DNA of 64,000 nucleotides from positions 1 to 64,000 of the forward strand of contig JAQFVV010006652.1 in the NCBI GenBank assembly GCA_028023455.1. The letters run 5' to 3'. Positions 47,860 to 59,994 of the stretch are shown here, one piece after another. Position numbers and translations under genes: made by a program. How positions within the stretch are numbered: the stretch's first letter is position 1; each line of letters begins with the position of its first letter. The notes beneath the pieces were generated by a model, which saw nothing but the letters and a program-made list of their open reading frames with translations, had not been told where the DNA came from and searched no databases. This stretch comes from Epiperipatus broadwayi. Lineage: Eukaryota > Onychophora > Udeonychophora > Euonychophora > Peripatidae.

Positions 47860-49743
47860 TAATGGTCACAGTGTGGGTGATCAAAGAGTCATCTTGCCGT
47901 ATCTGCCATACAGGGTGCCACTAGATCATTTGAACCTAGAAAATTTATAGAGTAGGCAGATACACGCTGTTAAAAATCCAACTTTTATTTTATTGACCAT
48001 TTGCCCTTGCCAATTGCTCATGGAGTAGCAGAGGTTTTAAATTATATTTATTAAAAAAATAAATTAGAGCACTGCTAGTACTAATAACACAACAGAGTTT
48101 ATTAACGCACATTTAAAATTTAGGAATAAAATTTATATTTAGTTTTTAACATTAATTTTTAAATTTAAATTACTATTTTAAATAGACCGCACAGATGGAC
48201 ACTTTAATCATATTTACTTTAGCATGTTGAGTATAGATAGACTACATAGATTTCTCACTAAAAAAAAAAACAACTTCTCAAAACACTCATTCAATCTCAG
48301 AATAAAACTTCATAGTCAAACCAACGCCTACTTCCAGATATATAGTTGCAACCAATGCAATATAAAGATGCTAGCATAAAATCACGCCGACAGGAATGTG
48401 CATCTGACAGCGTGATATTATTTGAAGAACGTGATCCTCATCCAGTATAGGAATGGGCATCTGTCTGGTGAAGGAATCATGTATATAAATTAATTAAAGA
48501 GTGCTACGTATGGGGGAGAGCGGTCTTTTCTACCGACTTATAAATCCCTGTCCATAGAGCTAAAAGGGGTTAATGATGCAGCAAATACATCTGTGGCCAT
48601 TGCAACGATATGACTGCCTCTTTGGGGTCATGCATTCAGTTGGGCATGTTACAATGTATGCTAAACATGCTTCACATTACATTGATATAAACACTCATAC
48701 ATCCCTCCACAAGCATCATCCTAACTACGAAACAAATAGGCTGAAATTAACCCTTTAAAATAAACAAAAACGAATTTAAACATAGTTATTAATTTTTATC
48801 CATGCAGCTATCTACACCCAACTTTAATTTGAAACATTTTAATTAACACTTAATACAAAAAAAGAAATAGAAATGATTGCTTAAACAGATGCATAAAAAA
48901 ATTACTAATAATTGATTCTGAATTCTTTAGGCCAGATAATAGTTCTTATTTTTAGCTATTAATTGCAAATTCAGGAAAAGTTCCTATTATATAAACACAA
49001 GAGTTCATACTTTAAGGATTGAGCAGATTGAGAGGTCCATCTTCGTGATCACTTTCATAGATTGTTTGTCCTTCTTTGAAATGAAACCGCTACTTGCCAT
49101 GCATTTGGTCAGTAACTGTCATCCAGAGGCCTCAGCTGGTTGTCCAGAAAATTAAATTTATTGCAGACTTCAACATCGTGAAAATCTGCAATATAGTAGT
49201 TATAATGATATATTCATAGTCAGCTCTAAGATAACAATTATAATAATCATTTGGCTTTTATATTTTTATTAGCCTCTTATCATCAAATCTTCGGATTCAA
49301 TGAGCAAAACGTCACTAATCCTCTCGTGTTTCATTTACGGTCCATGCTGTCATTTCGTGCTTGCATTGGTCATTTAATTTCTTTTCATTGTCTTACCATT
49401 TAATTATTCGAGTGCCCCCAGGGCTAGTGTGCTTTAGAACAATCATTTAATTAATAAAACAATCATTTCCATTTTCTAAGATTATAGAAATCAACACTAT
49501 TTCTATTTTCAAAAATATCAAATCTTTACATCTTTACTTTTTTACAAAAAAAAAAATACTTTTAAATACTTTTATTTTTAAAATAGTTTTTAAAGTTTCC
49601 CATCTGTGCGATATATATATATTAAACAATTTTTAATTTTCAGTTTTTAAGTTAAGTTTTTTTCTTTTTAATAAATCAATTTTTATTTACGATCTTTTTA
49701 TTTTCATTTTAAAATAATGTAAGGCATTTTATATACCGTTACA
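47860..49743. mobile_element. long TGTAACGA...TCGTTACA element, copy 2
   Basis: Diverged and shorter relative of 14229-16445 in the same orientation. Shared stretches include GCCACTAGATCATTTGAACCTAG (seen in full only across 47915-47940), AGTAGGCAGATACACG, CGCACAGATGG (48187-48197), TAGATAGACTACATAGATT and the terminal CCGTTACA. The left end is eroded (AATGGTCAC in place of TGTAACGA). It lies in a (TA)n tract that is itself flanked by an inverted AATAGGATTA/TAATCCTATT pair (about 47834 and 49756). Confidence 0.6.
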
Positions 49744-49926
49744 ATATATATATATAATCCTATTATAAATGAAGTATTGTCTGAGTACATCCATGCATAA
49801 TTTATTGTAGTAAAGATATATACTAACAGATATAATACTTTTATTATATAAAAATATGTAATAATAATAATTAAATTTATTAATAATGGTACATAATACT
49901 ATTATTTGGTGATACTTAATTTATAT

Positions 49927-49976
49927 CTATTGTTGGTGAAAATCTTTATTTTAATATTATCTTATTATTTCACCAA
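49927..49976. other. 10-bp inverted repeat
   Basis: GTTGGTGAAA and TTTCACCAAC are exact inverted repeats spaced by about 30 AT-rich bases. Could be a remnant of a small foldback element. Confidence 0.4.
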
Positions 49977-52369
49977 CACTTCAACTATATTCTATGATCA
50001 TTTTCAAGATCTATTTCTACTTTTTTCTTTGTATAATGACTTTTACTTCATTTTACAATGTTGAGAAAAAAGAGTTGAATACTAAAATAACTCAATGAAT
50101 AGAGAGAAAACAAAATGTGGCAAAATTGTAATATGGCAGTCATTATTGACATGTTTACCTCTATTACTTTTTGTTTATAATTTAAAACCATAAATGGATA
50201 TAATATCTTTAATGATCATTTGTTATAATGTAAAATGCATAAAGAAATTAATATTTCTTAAATCATTTGAGAAAGTAAAGCTATTAACCTTCACCACATA
50301 AATTTATAATAGATATAACTATAAATAAAAACAGTAACAATTTTTTAAACATATGGATCATCTTGTCAGCATCAATCCAAACACAGACTACCCCAAAATC
50401 AAGCAGTTCTTGATACATCAATCATGCCTTTACACATTGTTACAGTGTACTGAAATCATATACAGCCTCTTCCAGAATAATCAAAAATATACAGTGGCTG
50501 GATAAAACTATTGGAATTATAGATAAATAATCAATCTAGTTTTCTAAGTCACAACAATCTTGAATCTTTTTGTTTCTTAGCTACAAGTGCTATCATCTGC
50601 TTCCACCTTCACAAGTTGGCACATTCCATGCATCTATATTTAGAAGAAAAAAACACTGATTTTTTATTACTAACGCTACTTCATACTTCGTTATTTTATA
50701 TTATTGAGTTACAATTATTTGTATTGTTTTGCAAGCTTATATTCTATAGGGAAGACGTTTAATTGAACGAGTACAAGTTTTGTTTCTTTCTTTCTTTTTT
50801 TTTTTTTGAAGGGTACATTGAATGAAACAGCATGTGTTAGATTTACTATCAGTTTCTTATTTGAGTTCTGCTACTATTGAAAATTTTAAATATACTAAGG
50901 AAAGACTAAGGATATTTTTGTCAATGCTTAAGTTCCAATCTTAGATTCAGAGCTCAGACAAATTTTTACTCCTTGCGGGGTATCATTACACCCCTACTTC
51001 AAAAACGTATATAGGCAAAATTTTGAATTATAGCTGCATAAAAATTTTGTGCTGACATAATTAAAAGCATATTCCGTATTTTAAAGTATCACGTTATTAT
51101 TAATAAAATAAATTTATACAATATAAAAAAATATTTTTCTGTACATACGAAACTATCGCTAATAAAATTAATGTTTATTTACATATTCAGCAGATTTTTT
51201 TGTTTGTAATGAGATGATGGCAGGATTGTTGAAATCAAAAGAAAAAAAACTCTAAATCAAGGGATTTTGGATTGATGATAGTCTATATTAAACCAATGCC
51301 ATTAACAATTTAATGATTAAACTTTGTTTATTAAAAACTTTAATTCGTGTGGTAATAAGAATAAACTTTGCCTAATGTTATTGGAAATAATGGTATTGGT
51401 GATATAAACTCAAACGGTCAGCCAATATTGAATTTTTGAACAAATTTAGGTTACAAAAAGTCATCATAAAAAACTTATGATGCTACTAAGTTAAGAAAAA
51501 ATGGCATCTAATATATAAAATTATAGTTAGAATGCAAATGCAGTTTATGTTGCACAGCACTTAGAAGTGTAAATAGTTGCACAGGGCACCTCAAGGATAA
51601 AAATGGTAGTTGAATTAAAAATGCTTATTTGAACATGTTTGTAGAACTGGATAATTGTTCCTTTAAAGCAGCTATTACCCATGTTAAATTTCAATAGTTA
51701 TTGAACACTAAAATTGCTAATTCGATCTTTGAAAATTGTTGTATTATTGAATCATGAAATTGTTTTTTAAAAATACCTCGTGAGTACAAGAAAATATATT
51801 TTGAGACTACTTAAAAAATAAATCAAGTGGCTTTATTACTTGGAAACTCATATGAACTTTGGGCACCAGAAGTGCCAGAATTGGAATTAATTTGAGAACC
51901 TTATGCTCCAGAGTCTGACAATCAGGGGGGGGGGGGGTAAAAAAGATCTCTGAATAGTTCTCTGAATGTATTCCAATATTTCTCACTTCATCACATTGTC
52001 TGCTTGGCAGAATAATAAACTGATTATAGAGCTTCATAATTAGTAAAGAGATTCCAAAACCACAAGTTTAACAATTTTACAAGAAGACTTTAAAATGATT
52101 GGTGATTTAAGAAGGTACAGACATTTGCTTATTATAGCTAATGTTAGATCTAACATAATATATAAATTTAAAAAATATCCTAATCCCATAAAACCCACAG
52201 ATGACAATTTTATACAATAATAATAATAATAATATTTTGAGAACTAAACAGAATATTTTGATCACCTTTCAAATAATAATACAAGAAATGGGATGACAGC
52301 TTTAAATGATACATCCATCCTATCTACTGATTTAGATTCAAAAAAAATATCAAATTAAATGAATTTAAA
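49977..52369. other. AT-rich DNA before the LINE remnant at 52370
   Basis: G13 at 51925-51937. The 5' part of the LINE could begin within 51800-52370 but no motif is legible. Confidence 0.35.
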
Positions 52370-52548
52370 ATAGCTTTTTGAAAACTTAAAAATGGAAAGC
52401 TATAGGGCTGAAAAGATACTTGGTGATAGAGATGATGTGTTAGCTTCAAACCAATTGAGATTTTTTTTTAGGAATATATGTACGCATGAAATTGTTTTAC
52501 TTGATCTTAAATATATTTGTATGATTTCATTATATATATATATATGAT

Positions 52549-52905
52549 CAATACAAATGAGGAGATAATACCCATGAAATAGAGATAAACTTTAACCATT
52601 TGATATTATCAAGAAATTGCAATTACTACTAATTGGCAATTCCTGAGATTAAGCCAAATTTTCCCATAAACCTATAATAGCTATTTTTTGGGGGTTTTTT
52701 TTTGAAAAAAAAAAACCTCTTTTGAATATGAATATACATCATAAAAAATTAGTTTGGAAAAAAAAAAGGTCTCTTTTTTTACAACAAAAAAACCCCCCGA
52801 AAAAGGGCTATTATAGATTTATAAGAAAAATTTACTTAGCCTAAGGAATTGTCAATGGTTAACGTTTATCTCTATTTCGTGGATATTATCTCATCATTTC
52901 TATTC
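52549..52905. repeat. palindromic MITE inserted in a LINE remnant
   Basis: Inverted arms share GAAATAGAGATAAAC, TTAACCATT, GGCAATTCCT/AGGAATTGTC, CTATAATAG and the GGGGGTTTTTTTT/AAAAAAACCCCCC runs. The left arm holds an extra 35 bp (about 52601-52636) with its own small inverted repeat. It interrupts RT coding remnants on either side. Confidence 0.65.
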
Positions 52906-54077
52906 ATTGCTGTAATAACAATCCATAGGAACATCTAATTCAATATATATAAAGAATGTAGAAAACTGCAATAATTATCATATAATATCATTTTTTTCAT
53001 TAAAGCAAGAGTATTTACAAAGATTTTCTTAACTACATTTCTACTAATCTTAGGTGACTAGCTTCCATAGACTCAATGTGATTTTGGAGAATCAAAAAGC
53101 AATATAGATATATTTTTATAGCCAGGTAAATGTAAAAAAAGATATTGAAAATAAAGAAGTGATTTATATAGTGGTTTTATTTTTAAAAGCATTTGATTCA
53201 ATTAATCAAATATACCTAAGGCACTTATTGAAATTAATTAATTTCCAACTTAGGATAATTCTCATATGATACAAAGAATTAAAATTTCTAAGGTGGAATT
53301 TCTAGTGCATTTTGAAACTAAAACTGTTGTTAAACAAAAATGTATACATAAATTCCAATTTACTTTTTTATTTTGATGATGATGATGTTTGAAACTGTTT
53401 ACTAACAGCTCTGTGAATCAGGATCAAAATGCACCACAGGTTTGATGATGGCATTTTAAATTTGAATTCATTAAATGCAATAACTTCATCTTCATGACTT
53501 CAGAATTCACAGTTTATTAATGATTGTGTTATTCTTTCCAATTCAAAAGACTAAACTCAAGTCTTTTATTAGTCAGTGATGAATGAAAAATCTTGTTAAG
53601 TTTAAACTTGAACAGTTATCAACTTGAAAATGTAAACAATTTAAATATTTTGATAGCTTTATGAGTTGCAAGGTGGACTTAGATATTAAGGTTCAATGCA
53701 GATTCCAATGTGCTACTGCCACTTTTAAAAAATAAAAATAAACATATTTCATCATAATGATACAACTACTGCAATTAAATTATATATATATATAGCAGAA
53801 ACATGTATACTCATATACTTCTAATACAGTTATGTTCACCTAATTCAAGAGCCATCTATAATAAGCTTGATGAAAGCAAAAATCAGAAACTGGTCAAAAT
53901 TTTATACGAATCATCATGTGCTACCCTATTGGAAACCCAAGCTTATAGTGGTTAGCTCTAGACTAAAATAAAGGTAACTGTTCTTATTTGTATAAATAAC
54001 ATACTGATAAAAAATCAAGTCAGATGTCATGTAACTTAATTTAATAAGCTTGTAATTACAAATGTTATATATATCAC

Positions 54078-54361
54078 TCGCAAAATAAGCTCTTAATAAG
54101 CTTTGAGAATATCCTCAACCCCAGACTGGTTTAGTCCCATATGGCTGTTTGAGTTAGATAGATAGATTGGAAGACATATGGATGTCTGACTATTTCAGAT
54201 TGTCTACTCAATAGTTATACCTTAGATAAAGTACTGAGCTTGTCCTGGTATTTTTAATCTAATGCTTGAATATTCTGGCACCTCACTGGCGACATCAGAA
54301 GCAGAAAACGGTCTGGGAATGAGAATATTCTCAAAGCTTGTTAAGAGCTTATTTTGTGAGC
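54078..54361. mobile_element. TIR element related to the hammerhead family
   Basis: Terminal inverted repeats of about 35 bp: CTCGCAAAATAAGCTCTTAA start and TTAAGAGCTTATTTTGTGAG end, each followed inward by AAGCTTTGAGAATAT. The right half contains CUGGCGA (54286-54292), GAAA (54304-54307) and GUC (54311-54313), with CUCA/UGGG and GAAUAUUC/GAAUAUUC pairs around it. The left half has an inverted AACCAGTCTGGGG trace. It has landed in the LINE remnant at 52370-54800. A6 is changed to G, so the core is not canonical. Confidence 0.6.
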
Positions 54362-54800
54362 TCTATATATAATAAATAACATATTGTATTGAAATGAAAT
54401 CTTGATCTCTATCAATATAACATAAAAGCATTAGAAAAATTTCATTTCAGGATATTCTATAGAATGATCATAAGACTCCTTAATAAGTTTTCAATCTTGC
54501 TGGATACAATACTAATAGTTTACTTTTGTAAAAACTAATTTTTATTGGATTGGGCATGTATGGTAAACCTAAGATTGTTTTTTTTTTTTGAGAGAGAGAG
54601 AGAGAAGCAGACACAATTTACTTTGTAAAATATGTAATTCTAATTGTTTTATTAGAAAGATGTGGTTGAAGATACAACAGAATAGAGAATTATAATTATG
54701 CAAGATGACAAAATATTTCATAAAGTTCACTGAAGTTAAAAGATAGCATCACAAAATATTAATGAACTGATTCTCAACTGAGCAATATTATGGAGTATTC

Positions 54801-56335
54801 AATGGTATCATTATTGCTTTTTGTTTTTTACCCTCTGTTGTGGTTATTTATAATGCTATTTTACCAGTTATGCATTTGTTTGCATTGAAACTGGAACTAA
54901 AGTAAATATTAGTTCATAAAATAATCTGAAGATATCATTTTTCCACAAAAAATTATTACAATTGAGCCACCATCATGAGTGATTGCAAGATTATTTGAGA
55001 GAGTGATCTCTTTTCTATTTATGTTAGCAATAAGCAAAAAATATATAGTTTCCATCATTAATTTAAATATTATAGATGATTTTTACACAATATTTCTATT
55101 GTAATTATTACAAAAGAAATATTTTTGTGATTACAGTTAGATTTTATTCGAATATGTTTATTTTTAAAAATTCATAGTGACGGTAAAAATGAAACCATGA
55201 TCAGTAATGATCTGCCAAACCCTGTAGCACAGAATGTTTGTGATATTTTAATAATTATAAATGCAATTTTAAATTGTAAAACAGAATTTTATAGCTTTAT
55301 GATGACAAAATAATTTGTTCAGATTTAGAAAAGAATTTCAATTAACCAAGATTTTTTTTACCAGCATTGCACTAATAGATCAATAAGAAAAATGTTATTC
55401 TCATTACTTATTTTACTTGGGGGGGGGGGGGGAGGTGTCTATATTTGCAAACTTCAAATATGATTTTTTTAGGATTTTTTTCATTTCTAATAAATCAAGT
55501 ACAATTTATTGATTCATAATATAGAATAAAGATTTTAATCATAAAAGAAAATATTGAACTATAACCCAAACTGCTATTAGAAGATAATGCAAAAAGTAAA
55601 GTGATTAATGAACCAGCATATGATATAAGTTGTTAAGATTTATTATTCATGAAATGGTTTGTATAGCCATGACAAATTTAACATTTAATATTTGTTTGGT
55701 CTGAAATAATCATTGTCATTTGCAAAGTGGATAACGATGATAGATTTTCTAAGTGCTTTTTAATTAATAATAAATCAATAGGATAGGTTGACAATACATA
55801 TAATTTCAATGGTTGACCATTTTCTAAAAGATTTTTTCCAAATAAAGTTTAATTATATTTTAAATTGAGTTTTTAAAGGTCACCTTTTTCCAATATAAAA
55901 ATATTGCAATATTAATCAAGTGTTAAAATCTGCACACATTAATCATTTTAACTTTGAACATGGGAATTTGCGATTTTTTACGTTTTAACTATAAATTAAT
56001 GGTATTTAAAAAAAGCCTTTGGTGGCTTTTGTTTGGCTATAAATTAATTAAGATACTTACTTTTTTTAAAAAAAAAAGATATCTCAATCATTTAATAAGA
56101 AAAGATAGTTTATATTTTAAATAACTATTTTAATTGTATTGAATGCCAGGTTTGTTAATATATTTTCTAGAAATCATTTACCAAAACATAAGTTCTTTTC
56201 AGAATGAATATATATTCTTTCTATCAAAGCAGATTTAACAGTCAAAGCAATTATGTATTCCAAACCAAACAAAAACATATACTTAACTATTTTCTAAAAC
56301 ACCATTTCTTATGTTTACACAAAATATTAAAACAT
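54801..56335. other. AT-rich DNA, no gene recognised
   Basis: G14 at 55419-55432. No ORF or repeat match. Confidence 0.4.
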
Positions 56336-56600
56336 TAGCAACTCTCTCCACAAATCTTTACCACCCAGTGCAAACCATAGTAATTAATGGATGCTAGAAG
56401 GTTTGTACAATGTAGTGCTTATTCATCCAATATCCCCAGACTAGTTTCTAGCTTGTGGCCTTCATCAGTGATGAACCTTGGATTGAAGAGCATTGACACT
56501 AAATAGTAATCTTGATGAACAATCCTTCTGGAATGCATTGATTACTATGGCTTGCACTAGGAGCACTATTGTATGGTGGACAGAGCTGCTACTATTTTAA
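56336..56600 (-). mobile_element. hammerhead-bearing element, copy H4, with inverted arms
   Basis: The hammerhead core on the minus strand is framed by two inverted arms of about 65 bp (56336-56400 and 56521-56590). Both arms carry the TTGCACT...ACTATGG...ATTGATTAC-type sequence that is found only at the 3' end of H1-H3. The element therefore looks like an inverted-duplication version of the family. It is more diverged than H1-H3 outside the core. Confidence 0.65.
56412..56500 (-). ncRNA. hammerhead-ribozyme-like motif in H4, intact core
   Basis: On the minus strand: CUGAUGA (complement of 56462-56468), helix II GGC/GCU, GAAA (complement of 56445-56448), GUC (complement of 56439-56441). All invariant core bases are present. 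Helix I pairs UCAUCA with UGGGGA (one A.G mismatch), AUCCAA with UUGGAU, and UUC with GAA where the other copies have CUC with GAG, a compensatory change. This is the best candidate for an active motif. Confidence 0.55.
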
Positions 56601-56994
56601 AAAATATACACAATCATCATTAATTTGTCAATGCTTGCCACTCTCTTATATATTGCCTTTACTGAAAAACCAAGAAAAAACACATTTATGCAGCATGACA
56701 CATACGCACTAAAATGTGGGTTCTAAGGAAGATTGCAAAGGAAAAACTCCCAACTTTTGAAATACAATGGTGGTGTATAAATGATACAAAGAATTATGAT
56801 GCCATATTGCATATTTCAACAGCAAACATATTACATGATTGGTGTACTGTATTGTGGTTAATTCCAACATAATGTGATTCTTGTGCTTGTTTATGTAAAA
56901 GTTTATCACACACACACACACACACTGGTTACAGCTGACAAAATTCAAATAATAATAGCATTTTATTCAAATAATATACAATAACATATATATA

Positions 56995-57174
56995 TATGTG
57001 TGTGTGATCTGAGCCAACTAATGAATGCTGGTTCAGCATGAAATGTGAATCTTGAGAATAATTTATCTTTTTCCATATGTCATAGCATCGACCGGGACGC
57101 GACCCACAACCATCTGCAACCAACTACTTGCTTGCAAGGCGGCTGTGATGACCTCTCAGCTAACAACGCTTGAC
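56995..57174 (-). mobile_element. family A SINE with its body
   Basis: On the minus strand the tRNA-like head (57077-57174, AGCGTTGTTAGCTGAGAGG start) is followed by a body with GACATATGGAAAAAGATAAA, TTCATGCTGAACCAGC and TTGGCTCAGATCACAC. The same body occurs without this head at 1545-2075 and, inverted relative to the promoter, at 58735. It ends in (CA)n/(TG)n near 56995. Confidence 0.65.
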
Positions 57175-58274
57175 TAATTTATCTTTTTCACATCTTTGAT
57201 TATATGTTTCAGTAATGTGTAATGGAATAGAAGTTAGAAAAATATTTAAATACATATTATTATGAAGTTAAGCTTAAGTATCTCTAAAAGAAGAAATGTC
57301 ATTATGAAGTTAAATTGTAACATGTGATATTGAAAAAGTATATGTGAGAGATTGGTCTGACTTCTGGGATGATGAGTGATTGTGGCAGGATTGAGCTAAG
57401 ATGAAACATGCACTGAGATAAGAATATAATTTGACAATATATATACAACTTGATTATTATAAATTTGGACAATCGTATTTATTTAAATAAAGATTTTTTT
57501 TTGAAAATTCAAAATATATTACTAATCCAAATTAATTGCTTTATATGTTACAATAAAAATCAATCTGCAATTTTATTTTTAAAAATTACAATTAATTTTC
57601 TGTGGATTGATAATTTTATAAACCAATCTTTTTCATAAAAAAATATTTTTCTGCATGATTTCATATGATGAGAGAATTTTCAAAAATACATTGATTGTGT
57701 AATAGAATTTATTGCTTGTGGGGAAAAAATTGAAAGAGGAACAGTAATAATAATGGGTCACAAATTGTTAGACACTAATGATATTACAGCACAGTAAATG
57801 TATTACATAACGAAAAATTTTGCCTTAGAAATAATATTATTAAAACAAGCAAATCTTTAATTCTCAGGGTAAAAGCAAAAGATAAAAGAAAAATTAGAAT
57901 ATAGTTACATTTCATCATGCATATGAGAAGCTGACATTTAAAAGAAGTTCAACATTGATAATTGAGAGTATTCACATATAATAAATAAAATCTGCTTCTA
58001 GATTGACTTATTTTCACATATTCTGAAAGAGTCAAATTTCTTTAAAGTGGAACTCGAGTATGGAATGCATAAATATTAAACCTAACAATCAAATAATATG
58101 TATCAAATAAAAATATATACCGGTATATATTTTTCACAACTCCATTCATGGTTTTAATGCTTAAATGTTTATGGAAATATATTCTGAAACTATATCTATA
58201 CAATGAATGTATGTGTATATTATGAATGCAATATAAAAGAATAAATGTGAATCAAAACTCATATATATATATCC
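57175..58274. other. AT-rich DNA, no gene recognised
   Basis: No feature beyond short chance ORFs. Confidence 0.4.
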
Positions 58275-58360
58275 ATTAGAAATCAGTCAATACTTAGACA
58301 ATCCCAATATAGATACAGTCAACAATCTCAAAGTGTTGTCAAGGCAACCTCCTTTTATAT
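58275..58360 (+). repeat. dispersed repeat E, copy 2
   Basis: ATCAGTCAATACTTAGACAA ... GTGTTGTCAAGGCAACCTCC. Partner of 11451-11530. Confidence 0.5.
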
Positions 58361-58734
58361 ACAGTATATATCAATGCTAATAAAAACATCTATTGTTGAG
58401 AATTAATTGTTACTAAATGCAATAATGTATTGTGCTGCAATAAAACTATGTCATGATAAATGTAAATGAAATTAAATTATGTGGCAAATACTGCCAATGT
58501 GACAGGATTTAAATATCAAAAAACATACTGTAAAATCTGCTGTGTAATGACATTTGACACTATCATTGTCATTAAATATGCACATAAATGCTAATATTAA
58601 CTATAATATTATGTAAATATTAAGTAAATACATTACAACCATTAAGCTGAAATCAAATCTATATAATACCATAAAGTAGTAATCATCTCTGAAGCCTGTC
58701 CATTAAAGTATGAAGATTGATTATCTTAATATAA

Positions 58735-58935
58735 GCTGAGGCTGAGCATTGATTGTATATATGTGTGAAGATGATAATCTGGAGCAACTGATGAGTGGTG
58801 GTTTAGCACAAGATATGTATATTGGTGATTATTTATCTTTTCAACATGTGTGTGATCAAATGTGTCAGCAGTATGAGATAGCATGGATAGTTGAGGGTCA
58901 TGTAAAAGTCTGGGTTCGAACCCCCTATATATTGC
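58735..58935 (+). mobile_element. family B SINE with intact B box
   Basis: SINE body in inverse orientation (GCTGAGGCTGAGCATTG, CAACTGATGAGTGG, TTATCTTTTCAACATG), then a tRNA-like region CAGCAGTATGAGATAGC ... GTCTGGGTTCGAACCCCC (B box GGTTCGAACCC near 58913-58923), ending in CTATATAT. Shows that the same body is shared by A- and B-type heads. The 123-codon open frame across it is not a gene. Confidence 0.6.
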
Positions 58936-59910
58936 ATATTGGAGTCAGGTATAAAAAAGCCTGTAATGTAGAAAAAATTCATATTCATATATTAATCATC
59001 TTTATATGTCAGATTTATATCAAAAGAGTGTGTGAACATTCAAAAAAAGTTAGAACCTCCTACATAATTTTAAAAGAATTACATAGAATCCACACATACA
59101 TTTCATATGTTCTATTATGATTGGAGCTAGCTTGTTGGGTATATGTGTATAAGAGTAACAAATATTAATCTAATATTAATTATCATCACTGTAATAATTT
59201 AAAATAATAAGTTTATTAATTAATTAGTAAAAATAAAAAATTTAATTTAATAAATATTCTCCAATAAGATAAATAAATTATATCTTTTTCTGATTTATAT
59301 GCAAATATTAAATATTTTAACAAGTTAAAACCAAAACATGTAGTAACACTGCTTAACTTGTAATTTACAGAGACATATACAAATTGTCTCATCTTAAATA
59401 CAACACATATATATTCCATGCACATGTTGTACAATATATATATAATAAACATTTCAATTCTTAATAATTAATTTGCTCTTGAAGTATATATAGCTAAATT
59501 ATTCACTTATATATATGGCACATGAATATAGAAAAAACATATTCGTATAAAAATATGTCAATAATTAATTTTAATTATGATCAACTTATTTTCATCGTAT
59601 ATAAATTAATTTTTAAAAATTTGGATTTTATTCATTATTAACTGTTTAACAATTTGACTTGGTGACGTTTTTTGAAAATGTTCAACCTTCACTACTATCT
59701 AAAATCTTTTAATTACACTAAAACTTATTAAGTTGTACATGATTTCTTTTTAATTTAATTTTATAAATGAATATTCTACAAAATCACATTTGACTTTAAA
59801 TTGACTTGTAAATCAGAACGATGTACTATAAACGTCATCATCTAACTTACAGTAAATCACTAATAACAGAAATACAGGCTTATCATATACCTATATCAAT
59901 ATGTTATATA
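58936..59910. other. AT-rich DNA, no gene recognised
   Basis: No feature beyond (TA)n tracts. Confidence 0.4.
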
Positions 59911-59985
59911 AAGGGTATATGAATACAGACTTTCACACCACTCACCATTCACCACTCTATCTCATATCACTGATACACTTGACCA
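59911..59985 (-). mobile_element. tRNA-like SINE, family B
   Basis: Complement of the family B head: CAGACTTTCACACCACTCACC, CTATCTCATATCACTGATACAC. Lies directly before a decayed LINE fragment. Confidence 0.5.
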
Positions 59986-59994
59986 CATATATGT

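Larger units (their letters stand above)
52370..54800 (+). pseudogene. decayed LINE with two nested insertions
   Basis: Scattered plus-strand blocks in the order of a LINE RT: EFKIAF-KLKNGK (about 52370-52410); LKAFDSIN (motif A, 53170-53210); a YFDDDDV block (motif C, about 53370-53390); FKYFDSFMSCKVDLDIK and then CATATFKK (53640-53730); and FYWIGHVW (about 54540-54565). Frames differ and stops abound. A palindrome (52549-52905) lies between motif 1 and motif A, and a TIR element (54078-54361) lies before the GHV block. Both are later insertions. The family differs from the element at 39-42 kb. The 5' limit is unclear. Confidence 0.6.

Noticed and set aside
58749-59120. 123-codon plus ORF
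   Set aside because: It runs across a SINE (body and B box), so it is not a protein gene.
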